Source: a bacterium
Lineage (GTDB): Bacteria > Myxococcota_A > Bradymonadia > UBA7976 > UBA1532
Length of the DNA stretch: 36,007 nt
Direction: 5' to 3'
Assembly (NCBI GenBank): GCA_030426085.1
Contig: JAUHYW010000091.1
Span: forward strand, 1-36,007
Part shown: positions 1 to 10,325 of the stretch, one piece after another
Position numbering within the stretch: the stretch's first letter is position 1
Layout of the letters: the number at the start of each line of letters is the position of its first letter
Translations under genes and position numbers: made by a program
The notes under the pieces: generated by a model
What the model saw: only the letters and a program-made list of their open reading frames with translations
Databases searched by the model: none
Told to the model about the DNA's origin: nothing

Positions 1-2
1 GC

Positions 3-2303
<2,301 letters not shown>

Positions 2304-2322
2304 CCGAGAACCGATTTCGGGC

Positions 2323-2362
2323 CTCGGATCGACCCCGGTCGGCCCATCGGGGCCGATCCGAG
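2323..2362 (+). terminator. Hairpin downstream of the TSP3 gene, candidate terminator
   Basis: The 15-nt arms CTCGGATCGACCCCG and CGGGGCCGATCCGAG pair with one mismatch around a 10-nt loop, starting 20 nt after the stop codon. There is no T-tract, so it may act as a transcription barrier or mRNA 3'-end stabiliser rather than a classical intrinsic terminator. Confidence 0.55.
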
Positions 2363-2372
2363 CCGCCTCGAT

Positions 2373-2706
2373 CCACTCGGATCACCCCTCGATGGGTATA
2401 TGACGGGCGTCGCCCCCCTCGGGCGCCCCCGGGCGGGCCCCCCGAGAGGCCGGCGCCCTGCCCGTCGCGCCGGGCGACGCCGATCTCGACCTGCGCGCCC
2501 ACCGGACATCGCCCCCTCGCCGGCCCCCTCTCCCGGGCCGGGGGTGGTGTCGACCCCCGGGCGGGGCCGTTCTTCGAAGCGTCGTCCACTCGACCCCGCC
2601 CCGCGGGGCGACATCTGCGCCGTCGCGGTCGGCGCGGACCCCCGGTCGATGCCGGGTTCGCGTGATGGAGTGGCCTGGGACCCCCGTCGAGGGGTGATCG
2701 GGGTGG
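2373..2706. repeat. Distant inverted repeat, 24-nt arms matching 21/24
   Basis: The arm at 2373-2396 (core GATCACCCCTCGA) and the arm at 2683-2706 (core TCGAGGGGTGATC) are reverse complements with three mismatches. They enclose about 286 bp of non-coding DNA. This could be the ends of a miniature element or two copies of a regulatory site. No target-site duplication is evident. Confidence 0.5.
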
Positions 2707-2722
2707 GCCGCGGGGAGCGGGA

Positions 2723-3190
2723 TCAGCCCGCGAGGCGGGGCGCGGCGGGCAGGGGGTGGACCCCGGCGAGGGCCACGTCGCGGTCGTCGAAGCGCAGCCG
2801 CAGGATGCGGGCGTCGTCTTCGCGCAGGGTCGCCGCGGCGCGTCCGATGGCCGGGGTGTCGTGGGCGTCGGCGGCCCAGGGGCTCAGCGACCACCGGCCC
2901 CGGCGCTGGTTCGCGAACGGCGCGGTGGGGTCAAACAGAGCGTCGAAGGCGGACAGGGCCTCTTCGAGCGGGTGGTCGTCGAGCGGGAGCACCGCCCCGG
3001 CCAGCCAGCCCGCCGGCGGCGCCGCCTGGGGCGGCTCGGGCATGAGCACGTCGAGCGCGTGGCGGGCGAAGTCGGTGACCCGATGCAGCGCGCGGCCGAG
3101 GCGGGCCGATTCGAGGGGGGTGTGCATGTTCATGGGGGATGTGTTCAGCAAGATGCGGGCCAGGCGCCCCGGGCGGCCGGCGAGCCGCAT
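2723..3190 (-). CDS. Hypothetical protein downstream of mutY
   Basis: I do not recognise a family for this 155-residue protein. It has no signal peptide, membrane segment or obvious catalytic motif. The C-terminal half is rich in Arg and Asp (an ILRLRFDDRD stretch) with a WSLSPWAAD segment. Its start lies 12 nt after the mutY stop, so it is probably translated from the same mRNA. No clear Shine-Dalgarno is seen before the ATG at 3190. An internal ATG at 3133 (MNMHTPLES) is an alternative start that would give about 136 residues. The frame is retained because it is co-oriented with mutY and shows protein-like composition. Confidence 0.55.
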   Translation of the reverse strand: MRLAGRPGRLARILLNTSPMNMHTPLESARLGRALHRVTDFARHALDVLMPEPPQAAPPAGWLAGAVLPLDDHPLEEALSAFDALFDPTAPFANQRRGRWSLSPWAADAHDTPAIGRAAATLREDDARILRLRFDDRDVALAGVHPLPAAPRLAG

Positions 3191-3202
3191 GCGGCCGTCG
3201 GA

Positions 3203-4282
3203 TCAGCGGCGGCCGGCGCCCCGGCGGTGGGGCAGATTCACCCCGCAGGCCCGCAGCGCCTTGAGAGATGGGCCACTCAGCCCCAGCCCGGGCAGCTCGC
3301 CCTCGGCGAACGCCCGCCAGACCTCGACCTCGCCGCCGGTCGGCGCGCCCCGGGCGGGCCAGGTGTGCACCCGCCAGACGAGGTGGGTGAAGCCGTGCTC
3401 GACGGTCACCGGCTCGGCGTCGAGGTCGGGCTCGAGGCCCAGCGTCCGCAGCGCCGGGCCGTCGGGGCCGGGCGCGTCGACCGCCGGCAGGCCCCACAGG
3501 CCGCCGAGCAGCCCGTCGGTGGGCCGCCGGCCGAGCCAGATGCGGCCCTCGCCGTCGCGGACCAGCGCCGCCACCCGGTGGGCCGTGCGCCGCTTCTTGC
3601 GCTTCGGCTTCACCGGCAGCGCCTGCTGCACCCCCGCCGCCCGGGCGAGGCAGCGGTCGGCCACCGGGCACAGCAGGCAGGCCGGCGACTTGGGGGAGCA
3701 GACGGTGGCCCCCAGCTCCATGATCGCCTGGTTGAGATCGCCCGGCCGGGGCCCGTCGACCAGGGCGGCCGCCCGGCGCCAGATGACCTCTTTGTTCCTG
3801 GGCGGGCGGGGGTCGTCGGTGAGGCGGTCCAGCCGGCAGATCACCCGCACCGCGTTGCCGTCGACCGCCGGCAGCCGGTGGCCGAACGCGATCGACATCA
3901 CCGCGCCCCGGGTGTAGCGCCCCACGCCTTTGAGCGCGCCGAACGCCTGGGGGTCGTCGGGCACCGCGCCGCCGTGGCGGGCGACGACCTGCTGCGCGGC
4001 GGCGTGCAGGTTGCGGGCCCGGGCGTAGTAGCCCAGGCCGGCCCACAGCCCCAGGATGCGGTCGAGCGGGGCCGCGGCCAGATCGGCCGGGGTGGGGAAG
4101 GCCGCCATGAAGCGGCGCCAGTAGGGGATGGCCGAGTCGACCCGGGTCTGCTGGCACATGACCTCGGAGAGCCACACCGGCCACGGGCGGGGGTCCCGGC
4201 GCCAGGGCAGGTCCCGCCGGTGGGCGTCGTACCACCCCAGCAGGCGGTCGCGGAGCAGGGCGACAGGGGCCGGCTCAGACAT
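3203..4282 (-). CDS. mutY: A/G-specific adenine DNA glycosylase MutY
   Basis: MutY removes adenine mispaired with 8-oxoguanine or guanine in base excision repair. This 359-residue protein has the expected parts. The catalytic Glu40 lies in SEVMCQQT. The helix-hairpin-helix is LKGVGRYTRGAV (117-128), followed by the catalytic Asp141 in VDGNAVRV. The [4Fe-4S] cluster ligands Cys195, Cys202, Cys205 and Cys211 have the canonical C-X6-C-X2-C-X5-C spacing. A linker rich in Lys and Arg leads to a C-terminal NUDIX-like domain (about 235-345) that recognises 8-oxoG. Length is typical of the family. Its ATG overlaps the end of the upstream zinc-ribbon membrane protein gene by 8 nt, indicating translational coupling. 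The small unknown gene follows after 12 nt. All catalytic and cluster residues are present, so the enzyme should be active. Confidence 0.96.
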   Translation of the reverse strand: MSEPAPVALLRDRLLGWYDAHRRDLPWRRDPRPWPVWLSEVMCQQTRVDSAIPYWRRFMAAFPTPADLAAAPLDRILGLWAGLGYYARARNLHAAAQQVVARHGGAVPDDPQAFGALKGVGRYTRGAVMSIAFGHRLPAVDGNAVRVICRLDRLTDDPRPPRNKEVIWRRAAALVDGPRPGDLNQAIMELGATVCSPKSPACLLCPVADRCLARAAGVQQALPVKPKRKKRRTAHRVAALVRDGEGRIWLGRRPTDGLLGGLWGLPAVDAPGPDGPALRTLGLEPDLDAEPVTVEHGFTHLVWRVHTWPARGAPTGGEVEVWRAFAEGELPGLGLSGPSLKALRACGVNLPHRRGAGRR

Positions 4283-4925
4283 CGGTCAGCCGGGGGGCGT
4301 CGAGGGTCGCCCCGCACGAGCGGCAGGTGGTCCGGCGGGCGGCGGGGGCCCGGCACAGGCGGTCGCCGCAGATCCGGCGGGTCACGGTGCGTTGCCAGAT
4401 GCGGCCGAGCACGACCCCCAGCCCGAAGACGAGCAGCGCCAGCACCGGATCGGCGGGGTACATCCGGCTGATGGCCAGCCCGCCGACGATGCCCAGGACC
4501 CCGCCCCCGACCAGCGCCTCGTTGCCCGGCCGGCGGCGCTCGACCGGCGCGGTGCGGCCCTGGTTCCAGTGGAGCTGCAGGTCGATCCCGTGCAGCTCGG
4601 CCCGGTCGACCAGCGCCCGCAGGAAGCCCACCCACCGCCGCTGGGGCAGCCAGTAGCCCACGACGTGCCCGAACCAGACGTTCCACCCCAGGCCGCTGCG
4701 CTGCCCCAGGCGCTCGCGCAGCGCGTCGGGCAGCACGTCCTCCAGCTCGCCCCGCAGCAGCCGGATGGCCTCGGCCGGCTCGGTATCGCTGAACTCCAGG
4801 TTGCCGTTCTCGAGCATGCGGAAGCGGCCCCGGACCAGCCACGGGGTCAGATCCTCCACCGCGCGCGCGATGCGCGTGATCTGGTCGGGGCCGATGACGA
4901 GGGTCGTGGGGGCGGTCGTGGGCAT
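4275..4925 (-). CDS. Membrane protein with C-terminal zinc ribbon, upstream of mutY
   Basis: The ATG at 4925 gives a 216-residue protein; the frame stays open further upstream but that part overlaps the divergent kinase gene. Residues 1-130 form a soluble domain I do not recognise (Trp-rich around 81-99, then an LHGIDLQLHWNQG stretch). Two hydrophobic segments at about 137-153 and 158-175 form a membrane hairpin. A short tail follows with Cys186, Cys191, Cys201 and Cys204, arranged as a zinc ribbon (C-X4-C...C-X2-C). Its stop lies inside the mutY start region (8-nt overlap), so the two are co-transcribed. No link to DNA repair is visible; the pairing with mutY may be only operonic. Confidence 0.75.
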   Translation of the reverse strand: MPTTAPTTLVIGPDQITRIARAVEDLTPWLVRGRFRMLENGNLEFSDTEPAEAIRLLRGELEDVLPDALRERLGQRSGLGWNVWFGHVVGYWLPQRRWVGFLRALVDRAELHGIDLQLHWNQGRTAPVERRRPGNEALVGGGVLGIVGGLAISRMYPADPVLALLVFGLGVVLGRIWQRTVTRRICGDRLCRAPAARRTTCRSCGATLDAPRLTDV

Positions 4926-4979
4926 GCGGGGGATAGACGCCGCAGGGCGGGGCGGGTTGCGCCGGTGCGCCGACACCTC

Positions 4980-5010
4980 TTGGACGTCCGCGGTGGGGAT
5001 GCGGTAGTCT
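4980..5010 (+). promoter_or_regulatory. Possible sigma-70-type promoter of the Ser/Thr kinase gene
   Basis: TTGGAC (4980-4985) and TAGTCT (5005-5010) are separated by 19 nt, which is longer than ideal. They are followed by an AGGAG ribosome binding site at 5029-5033, 10 nt before the ATG at 5044. This is a weak match. Confidence 0.3.
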
Positions 5011-5043
5011 CGGCCCGATCTGTCTGGCAGGAGCCTGTGCGGC

Positions 5044-6624
5044 ATGGCGCCCACACCCGGCGCATCACCATCCGACGACGACAAGCTCATCGGGCGCACG
5101 CTCGGCGGCAAGTACGTCGTCAAGGATCGCATCGGCCGCGGCGGCTTCGGCGCGGTGTATCGGGCGGTCCAGGAGCCGGTCGGCCGCGAGGTGGCGGTCA
5201 AGGTGATCCTGCCCGAGCGCGCCGCGGGGCCGGGGGACATCGTCGCCCGCTTCTTCCGCGAGGCGAAGGCGCTCGCCAAGCTCAAGGCCCGCAACGCCGT
5301 CACCCTCTACGACTACGGCGAGGAGGACGACGGGCTCCTCTTCATGGTGCAGGAGTTCATCGACGGGCGGACCCTGCGCACCTTGCTCAAGACCGAGAAC
5401 CGGGCCCTCGACCCCCGGCGGGCGATCGACCTCGCCTGTCAGGTGCTCGACGCGCTCGAAGAGGCCCACCAGCTCGAGATCGTGCACCGGGACATCACCC
5501 CGTCCAACATCATGATCACCGTCGATGCCCAGGGGCGGGAGGTGGTCAAGGTGCTCGACTTCGGGCTGGCCAAGCTGCGCGACCCGGGCAGCGACGAGGA
5601 GTCCCTGACCCGCTCGGGCATCGCCATGGGCACCCCCCACTACATGGCGCCGGAGCAGATCCTGCAGCGGGACATCGACCCCCGCACCGACCTCTACGGC
5701 CTGGGCATCGTGCTCTACCTCATGCTGATGGGCCGCCCGCCGTTCCGGGGCAAGATCGCCTACGAGGTGCTCAAGCAGCAGATCAAGACCCCGCCCCCGG
5801 CGATGACCGGCATCCCCGAGCCGATCGAGTCGGCGGTGATGCAGGCGCTGTCGAAGGACCCCGACACCCGCTCCCCCTCGGCGGCGGCGATGCGCGACGC
5901 GCTGCAGAACGCGCTCGACGCCTCCGATCTGGCCTTCGAGCCGCTGATGGGCCTGCCCCGACGCACCGGGGAGCACCTCGGCCTGCCCCGGCGCACCGGG
6001 GAGCACGTACAGATGCCCAGCGGGCGCTACGCCCGCACCGCCGCCGGCACCCCCGCGGCGATGGGTCGGGCGATCGATCTCGACGAGGGCCCCATCCGCG
6101 AGGAGGGGCTCTCGGCGGCGCCGACCCACGACTACACCCCGCTGGTGGGCGACCTCATGTCGATGAGCGCGGAGTACGTGGGCGACGCCTCCGACGTCGG
6201 CAGCCCCGGCGGCCGGCTGCCGGCCCCGCTGCACGACGAGGGCTACGCCGAGCCGGGCTACCGCGACGGCTACTCCGACCCGAGCTACTCCGACCCGGGC
6301 TACTCCGACCCGGGCTACGGACCGGGCTACGAGCGGGAGGAGGCCTACGACCACGGCAGCTACAACCAGCCGGGCTACGACGAGGTCTACGACCACGGCA
6401 GCTACAACCACCCCAGCTATGACCAGCCGGGCTACGGCGAGGGCTACGAGCAGGCGGGCTACGAGGACGGCTACGGGGGCTACGAGTTCGACCGCTCGCT
6501 CTCCGACCCGGTCGACATGGGCCCCCGGCCCGACCGGCGGGGCGGCATCGGGCCGATGATCTTCGGGCTGATCTTCGTCGCGGGCGTCGCCGCCGGGGTG
6601 GCCTATCTGCTGGGCGTGGTCTGA
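5044..6624 (+). CDS. Tail-anchored eukaryotic-type Ser/Thr protein kinase with Tyr-rich linker
   Basis: This 526-residue Hanks-type kinase has a catalytic domain at about 24-295. It shows the Gly-rich loop GRGGFG (31-36), the ATP-binding Lys53 in VAVKV, the alpha-C Glu73, the catalytic Asp150 in HRDITPSN, Asp172 of the DFG motif, and an APEQ segment. The usual catalytic-loop Lys (HRDLKPxN) is Thr152. After a duplicated LGLPRRTGEH motif (about 302-318) comes a low-complexity linker at about 400-482. It holds some 18 Tyr residues in GYxDP/SYNxP-type units. A single C-terminal hydrophobic helix (about 502-526) anchors the protein with its kinase domain in the cytoplasm. There is no PASTA or other extracytoplasmic sensor, so control is presumably cytoplasmic. 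An AGGAG site supports the start. The substrate is unknown; a PP2C phosphatase gene lies 10 kb downstream. Confidence 0.94.
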   Translation: MAPTPGASPSDDDKLIGRTLGGKYVVKDRIGRGGFGAVYRAVQEPVGREVAVKVILPERAAGPGDIVARFFREAKALAKLKARNAVTLYDYGEEDDGLLFMVQEFIDGRTLRTLLKTENRALDPRRAIDLACQVLDALEEAHQLEIVHRDITPSNIMITVDAQGREVVKVLDFGLAKLRDPGSDEESLTRSGIAMGTPHYMAPEQILQRDIDPRTDLYGLGIVLYLMLMGRPPFRGKIAYEVLKQQIKTPPPAMTGIPEPIESAVMQALSKDPDTRSPSAAAMRDALQNALDASDLAFEPLMGLPRRTGEHLGLPRRTGEHVQMPSGRYARTAAGTPAAMGRAIDLDEGPIREEGLSAAPTHDYTPLVGDLMSMSAEYVGDASDVGSPGGRLPAPLHDEGYAEPGYRDGYSDPSYSDPGYSDPGYGPGYEREEAYDHGSYNQPGYDEVYDHGSYNHPSYDQPGYGEGYEQAGYEDGYGGYEFDRSLSDPVDMGPRPDRRGGIGPMIFGLIFVAGVAAGVAYLLGVV

Positions 6625-6645
6625 TGTGACCCGCCGGAGCGCACC

Positions 6646-7143
6646 GTGATCCAGATCCGCTTCGCGACGCCGGACGACGCCGGGACGATCCACCGCTTCG
6701 TCTGCGAGCTCGCCGCCTACGAGAGAGAGCCCGACGCGGTCGAGGTCGACCCGCCGACGCTGGCCGCTCAGCTCGCCGCCGACCCGCCGCCCTTCGAATG
6801 CCTGCTCGCCGAGCACGGCCCCGAGCGGCGCCCGGTGGGCTTCGCGCTCTTCTTTCACAGCTACTCCACCTGGCGCGGCCGGCGGGGGCTGTACCTCGAA
6901 GACCTCTACGTGCCGCCCGCCCTGCGCGGTCGGGGCATCGGCAAGGCGCTGCTGGCGCGGCTGGCGGCGCTCGCCGTCGAGCGGGGCTGCGCCCGCATGG
7001 AGTGGTCGGTGCTCGACTGGAACACCCCGGCCCACGGCTTCTACCGGTCCATCGGGGCGCACCCGATGGACGGGTGGACCGTCTGGCGGCTGACCGGCGC
7101 CCCGCTCGCCGCGCTGGCCGGATCGGGCTCCGGCTCCCCCTGA
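6646..7143 (+). CDS. GNAT N-acetyltransferase, SSAT/diamine acetyltransferase-like
   Basis: This is a 165-residue GNAT-fold acetyl-CoA-dependent acetyltransferase starting at GTG, with a GGAG site 7 nt upstream. The acetyl-CoA pyrophosphate loop is RGRGIGKALL. The segments LYLEDLYVPPALRGRG, WSVLDWNTPAHGFY and a terminal GA...W..WRLTG match the spermidine/spermine (or thialysine) N-acetyltransferase pattern. The substrate is therefore likely a polyamine or other primary amine, though paralogues with other amine substrates exist. The gene sits 21 nt after the kinase and 10 nt before a response regulator gene, so it may be in one transcription unit with them. No functional link is evident. Confidence 0.88.
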   Translation: MIQIRFATPDDAGTIHRFVCELAAYEREPDAVEVDPPTLAAQLAADPPPFECLLAEHGPERRPVGFALFFHSYSTWRGRRGLYLEDLYVPPALRGRGIGKALLARLAALAVERGCARMEWSVLDWNTPAHGFYRSIGAHPMDGWTVWRLTGAPLAALAGSGSGSP

Positions 7144-7153
7144 GAGGCGCGCG

Positions 7154-7858
7154 ATGGCCGACATCCTGGTGGTCGACGACGACGGTCACATCCGGGAGGT
7201 GGTGCGCTTCGCGCTCGCCCGGGCGGGGCACACGGTGCACGAGGCGACCGATGGGGCCGCCGCGCTGGCCGCCATCGAGGCGGGGGGCATGCACGCGGTG
7301 GTGCTCGACATCGTGATGCCCGAGATCGACGGCCTGGAGGTCTGCCGCCGGGTGCGGGCCCTCGCGCCGCCGCAGGGCGCGGTGCCCATCCTCTTCCTGT
7401 CGAGCCGGGACGACGAGTTCGACCGGGTGCTGGGGCTCGAGATGGGCGGCGACGACTACCTGACCAAACCGTTCAGTCCTCGGGAGCTGGTCGCCCGCAT
7501 CAAGGCCATGCTGCGCCGGGTGCAGCGCCTCGCCGCGCCGGCTGGGGCCCAGCGGGACGAGGCCCTCGATCACGGGCCGTTGACCCTCGATCTTCAGCGG
7601 CACAAGGCGTTCTGGGACGGGCGGGAGCTGGTCTTCACCGTGACCGAGTTCAACCTGCTCGCCGCGCTGATGGGCCGCCCGGGCCGGGTCTACACCCGCG
7701 ACGCGCTCGTCGACCGGGTGTGGGGCCCGGGGCACGCGATCACCGACCGCACCATCGACAGCCACATCCGCCGCATCCGGCGCAAGCTGGGGCAGGCCGG
7801 GGCCGAGGCGATCGAGACGGTCTACGGGCTGGGCTACCGGCTCAAGGAAGACCTGTGA
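7154..7858 (+). CDS. OmpR/PhoB-family response regulator, CreB-like
   Basis: This 234-residue two-component response regulator has a receiver domain (1-120) with acidic residues Asp8-Asp10, phospho-acceptor Asp52 in VLDIVMP, and Lys105 in TKPFSP. A winged-helix DNA-binding domain follows (about 135-232), with VTEFNLLAAL and the recognition region TDRTIDSHIRRIRRKL. A GAGAGG ribosome binding site precedes the ATG. Its stop overlaps the GTG start of the histidine kinase gene (GTGA), so the pair is translationally coupled and almost certainly cognate. Overall similarity to CreB-type regulators is an impression only; the regulon cannot be deduced. Confidence 0.94.
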   Translation: MADILVVDDDGHIREVVRFALARAGHTVHEATDGAAALAAIEAGGMHAVVLDIVMPEIDGLEVCRRVRALAPPQGAVPILFLSSRDDEFDRVLGLEMGGDDYLTKPFSPRELVARIKAMLRRVQRLAAPAGAQRDEALDHGPLTLDLQRHKAFWDGRELVFTVTEFNLLAALMGRPGRVYTRDALVDRVWGPGHAITDRTIDSHIRRIRRKLGQAGAEAIETVYGLGYRLKEDL

Positions 7859-9441
7859 CCGAAAGGTCCGAGGTGCCCCGGCGGGGGGCCTCGATCGCCC
7901 GCATCCTGCTGCTGGTCAACGGCTTCGTGCTGCTGGTGCCGGTGCTGGCGATCGTGATGCTGCGCATCTACGAGGGCCACCTCGTCCTCCAGACCGAGTC
8001 CAGCCTCATCGCTCAGTCGGCGCTCATCGGCGAGGCGTGGCGCAGCGCGCTGTGGCAGGCGCAGGGCCACCCGCCGGGGCGCACCCCCCGCATCCAGCCG
8101 CCGGATGCGCCCGACGAGCGGTTCTTCCCCCAGACCCCGGCGCTGCCGCTCGACCCCGAGCTGCTGCCCCCGCTCGGCGACCGTCCGGTGCGGCTGGCCG
8201 CCGACCGCAGCGGGCCGGCGTGGGTCGCCGGGGCCGCCATCACCCCGCTGCTCGACCGGGCCAAGCTGGTCAACCTCAGCGGGGCCCGGGTGCTCGACCA
8301 CGCCGGCTGCGTGGTGGCCACCACCGGCACCCAGCTCGGTGAGTGCCTCGACGATCTGCCCGAGGTGCAGGCGGCCCTCGGCGGGCGGTACCACGCCGTC
8401 GCCCGGGCCCGGCTCAGCGACGAGCCGCCCCCGCCCCTGACCAGCATCAGCCGCCGGGGGCAGGTGCGGCTGTTCACCGCGATGCCGCTCTTCGACGACG
8501 GGCGGGTCATCGGGGTGGTGCGCATGTCGCGCACGAGCATGGATCCGATCAAGGCGCTGTGGGCCCACCGGGACACCCTGCAATGGGCCCTGCTCGGCTG
8601 CCTGCTGCTCACCGTCGCGGTCAGCGTCTTCTTCGCCCGCACGATCACCCGCCCGGTGCGGGCGATCACCGAGGCGGCCCAGGCCATCGCCCGGGGCGAG
8701 GGGCGCCGGCCGCTGCCCGCGGGGGGGGTCCTGCCGGCCGAGCTGCACGCGCTGTCGACGGCGCTCGACGAGATGACGACCCAGCTCCAGCAGCGGGCGG
8801 ACTACATCGCCGACTTCGCCGCCACCGCCAGCCACGAGCTGAAGACCCCGTTGACCGGCATCCGGGGGGCGGCCGAGCTGCTGCGCGACGCGTGGGGCGC
8901 GATGGACGACGCCCAGCGGCAGCGCTTCCTGGACAACATCGACGCCGGCGCGGCCCGCATGCAGCGGCTGGTCAGCCGGCTGTTGACCCTGGCCCGCATC
9001 GAGAACCGGCGGGCGCCGCTGCCCGAGGAGGACGTGCCGCTGCGCCCGCTGCTCGAGGGGCTGATCGAGGCCCACCCGGAGGCCGACATCGCGCTGGAGG
9101 TCGACCCGGGGGCCCCCGAGAGCGTGCGCATCGCGCCGGACCAGCTCGTCTCGGCGGTGGGCAATCTGGTGGACAACGCGGCGCGCCACGGGGCCGGGGC
9201 GCCGGTGCGGGTGACCGTGGCGCCCGCCGGGCCCCGGGTGGTGATCGCGGTCGCCGACCGGGGCCCGGGCATCAGCCCCGGCAACCGGGGGCGCATCTTC
9301 GAGCGCTTCTTCACCACCGCCCGCGACGACGGCGGCACCGGGCTGGGGCTGGCGATCACCCGGGCCATCGCCCGCAGCCGGGGCGGGGACGTGACCTTCG
9401 AGAGCGGGCCCGAAGGCACGGTCTTCCGGCTGGTGATCTGA
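7855..9441 (+). CDS. Sensor histidine kinase, CreC-like
   Basis: With the GTG at 7855 this is a 528-residue inner-membrane sensor kinase. It has a membrane helix at about 14-36, a periplasmic domain at about 40-240 (CreC-like LVLQTESSLIAQSALIGEA near its start, then a Cache-like segment with GQVRLFTAMPLFDDGRVIGVVRMS), a second helix at about 243-261, and a HAMP linker. The HisKA box ASHELKTPLTG follows with phospho-acceptor His327. The HATPase domain has an N box NLVDNAARH (437-445), G1 box DRGPGIS (Asp468) and G2 box GGTGLGLAI (493-501). All key residues are present. Start choice: an in-frame upstream extension exists but overlaps the response regulator; GTG with the 4-nt overlap is the natural start. 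The signal sensed is unknown. Confidence 0.93.
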   Translation: MTERSEVPRRGASIARILLLVNGFVLLVPVLAIVMLRIYEGHLVLQTESSLIAQSALIGEAWRSALWQAQGHPPGRTPRIQPPDAPDERFFPQTPALPLDPELLPPLGDRPVRLAADRSGPAWVAGAAITPLLDRAKLVNLSGARVLDHAGCVVATTGTQLGECLDDLPEVQAALGGRYHAVARARLSDEPPPPLTSISRRGQVRLFTAMPLFDDGRVIGVVRMSRTSMDPIKALWAHRDTLQWALLGCLLLTVAVSVFFARTITRPVRAITEAAQAIARGEGRRPLPAGGVLPAELHALSTALDEMTTQLQQRADYIADFAATASHELKTPLTGIRGAAELLRDAWGAMDDAQRQRFLDNIDAGAARMQRLVSRLLTLARIENRRAPLPEEDVPLRPLLEGLIEAHPEADIALEVDPGAPESVRIAPDQLVSAVGNLVDNAARHGAGAPVRVTVAPAGPRVVIAVADRGPGISPGNRGRIFERFFTTARDDGGTGLGLAITRAIARSRGGDVTFESGPEGTVFRLVI

Positions 9442-9444
9442 CCG

Positions 9445-9493
9445 GGCGTTCGAACGCCGAACGGCGCGACCGCCGGAGCGATCACGCCGTTCG
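9445..9493. terminator. Palindrome and hairpin in a convergent gene junction
   Basis: A perfect 14-bp palindrome, GGCGTTCGAACGCC (9445-9458), is followed by a stem CGAACGGCG (9458-9466) / CGCCGTTCG (9485-9493) with an 18-nt loop. The structures fill the 66-bp gap between the convergent histidine kinase and lipoprotein genes and could end transcription from both sides. There is no T-tract. Confidence 0.5.
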
Positions 9494-9507
9494 AGGGGCG
9501 GGCGGGC

Positions 9508-10251
9508 TCAGCCCTCTTCGCCGTCGGCCTCGTCCTCGGGGGCGGGGCGCTGGGGGCGGTCGCCGGCCTCGCCGTCCTCGGGGGCGGGGCGCTCGGGCCG
9601 CTCGGCGCCGTCCTCGGGGGCGGGGCGCTCGGGCCGCTCACCCTCGGGCCGCTCGCCCTCGGGCCGCTCCGGGCGGGCGTCGGGGCACGCCTCGTGGCAC
9701 GCCTCGGCGACGCCGACGGCCTCCTCGCGGCAGGCCGCGGGCTCGCCGCCGTCCTCGGCGCACATCTCGAACACCGCCCGGGCCTCGGGCCGGCACGCCT
9801 CGTGGCAGGCGGCGACCCGCCGGCGGATGGCCCGGGCGGCGTGGCGCAGGCAGGCCTCTTCGGCGACGATCTCGCAGCCGGGGAAGTCCTCGGGCACCGC
9901 CTCGGCCTCGGCCAGCCGGGTCTCGCAGCGGGCGACGAAGTCCTCGAGGTGCTCGGCGCAGAACGCGGCCGGGTCGATGCCCGGGGCCGGCCCCTCGCCG
10001 GCCTCGCCCTCTTCGCCCTCCGGCGGCATCGGCCGCTCGGGGCGCTCGGGGCGGGCCTCGTCGTCGCCGGCGTCCTCCGGCAGCCCGTTGCGGCGCATCG
10101 CCTCGGCGGCCGACTCGGCCTCCAGCTCGGACAGCGCGGTCTCGAGCGCCTCGTCCGTCGGCTGCTCGTAGTCGTCGCCGGTCTCGCAGGCGGTGAGCGC
10201 CAGGCCGGCGGCCAGGGTCAGGGACAGTCGGTTGATGGTGCGGCGGAACAT
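9508..10251 (-). CDS. Acidic Cys-rich lipoprotein with ERPERPAPEDG repeats
   Basis: The ATG at 10251, preceded by GAGGGAGG, gives a 247-residue protein. A lipoprotein signal peptide ends in LALTAC. Then comes an acidic, Pro/Glu-rich stretch and a central Cys-rich helical region with AACHEAC and EACHEAC motifs. The C-terminus consists of repeats of ERPxxPAPEDG. I recognise no enzymatic domain. The Cys-rich segment (C-x3-C pairs inside Ala/Glu-rich helices) resembles the modules of the large Cys-rich protein at 34453-36007, suggesting a shared family. An upstream in-frame ATG at 10275 would place extra residues before the signal peptide and is disfavoured. A near-consensus sigma-54 promoter lies about 75 nt upstream. 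The likely location is the inner face of the outer membrane or periplasm. Confidence 0.82.
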   Translation of the reverse strand: MFRRTINRLSLTLAAGLALTACETGDDYEQPTDEALETALSELEAESAAEAMRRNGLPEDAGDDEARPERPERPMPPEGEEGEAGEGPAPGIDPAAFCAEHLEDFVARCETRLAEAEAVPEDFPGCEIVAEEACLRHAARAIRRRVAACHEACRPEARAVFEMCAEDGGEPAACREEAVGVAEACHEACPDARPERPEGERPEGERPERPAPEDGAERPERPAPEDGEAGDRPQRPAPEDEADGEEG

Positions 10252-10325
10252 GGGGGCCTCCCTCGTTGCGGGCATCGGGTCTGCGGTGGTTCCGGCCGGT
10301 CGCCCCGGCCACGCTGGATTGGGAT

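Larger units (their letters stand above)
2304..2722. other. 419-bp convergent intergenic region without a supported gene
   Basis: The region lies between the ends of two convergent transcription units. It holds the hairpin at 2323-2362, a distant imperfect inverted repeat (2373-2396 and 2683-2706), and short GC-rich self-complementary stretches around 2400-2460. A small AT-rich spot, GGGTATATGACG, sits at about 2394-2405, but I find no matching -35 element. Reading frames across it are only shadows of neighbouring genes. Confidence 0.6.

Noticed and set aside
4926-5303. N-terminal extension of the zinc-ribbon membrane protein
   Set aside because: It would overlap the well-supported divergent kinase gene and is Arg/Ser-rich out-of-frame sequence. 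The ATG at 4925 fits.
7720-7854. Extended start for the histidine kinase
   Set aside because: It lies wholly within the response regulator coding region. GTG at 7855 with GTGA overlap is the standard coupled start.
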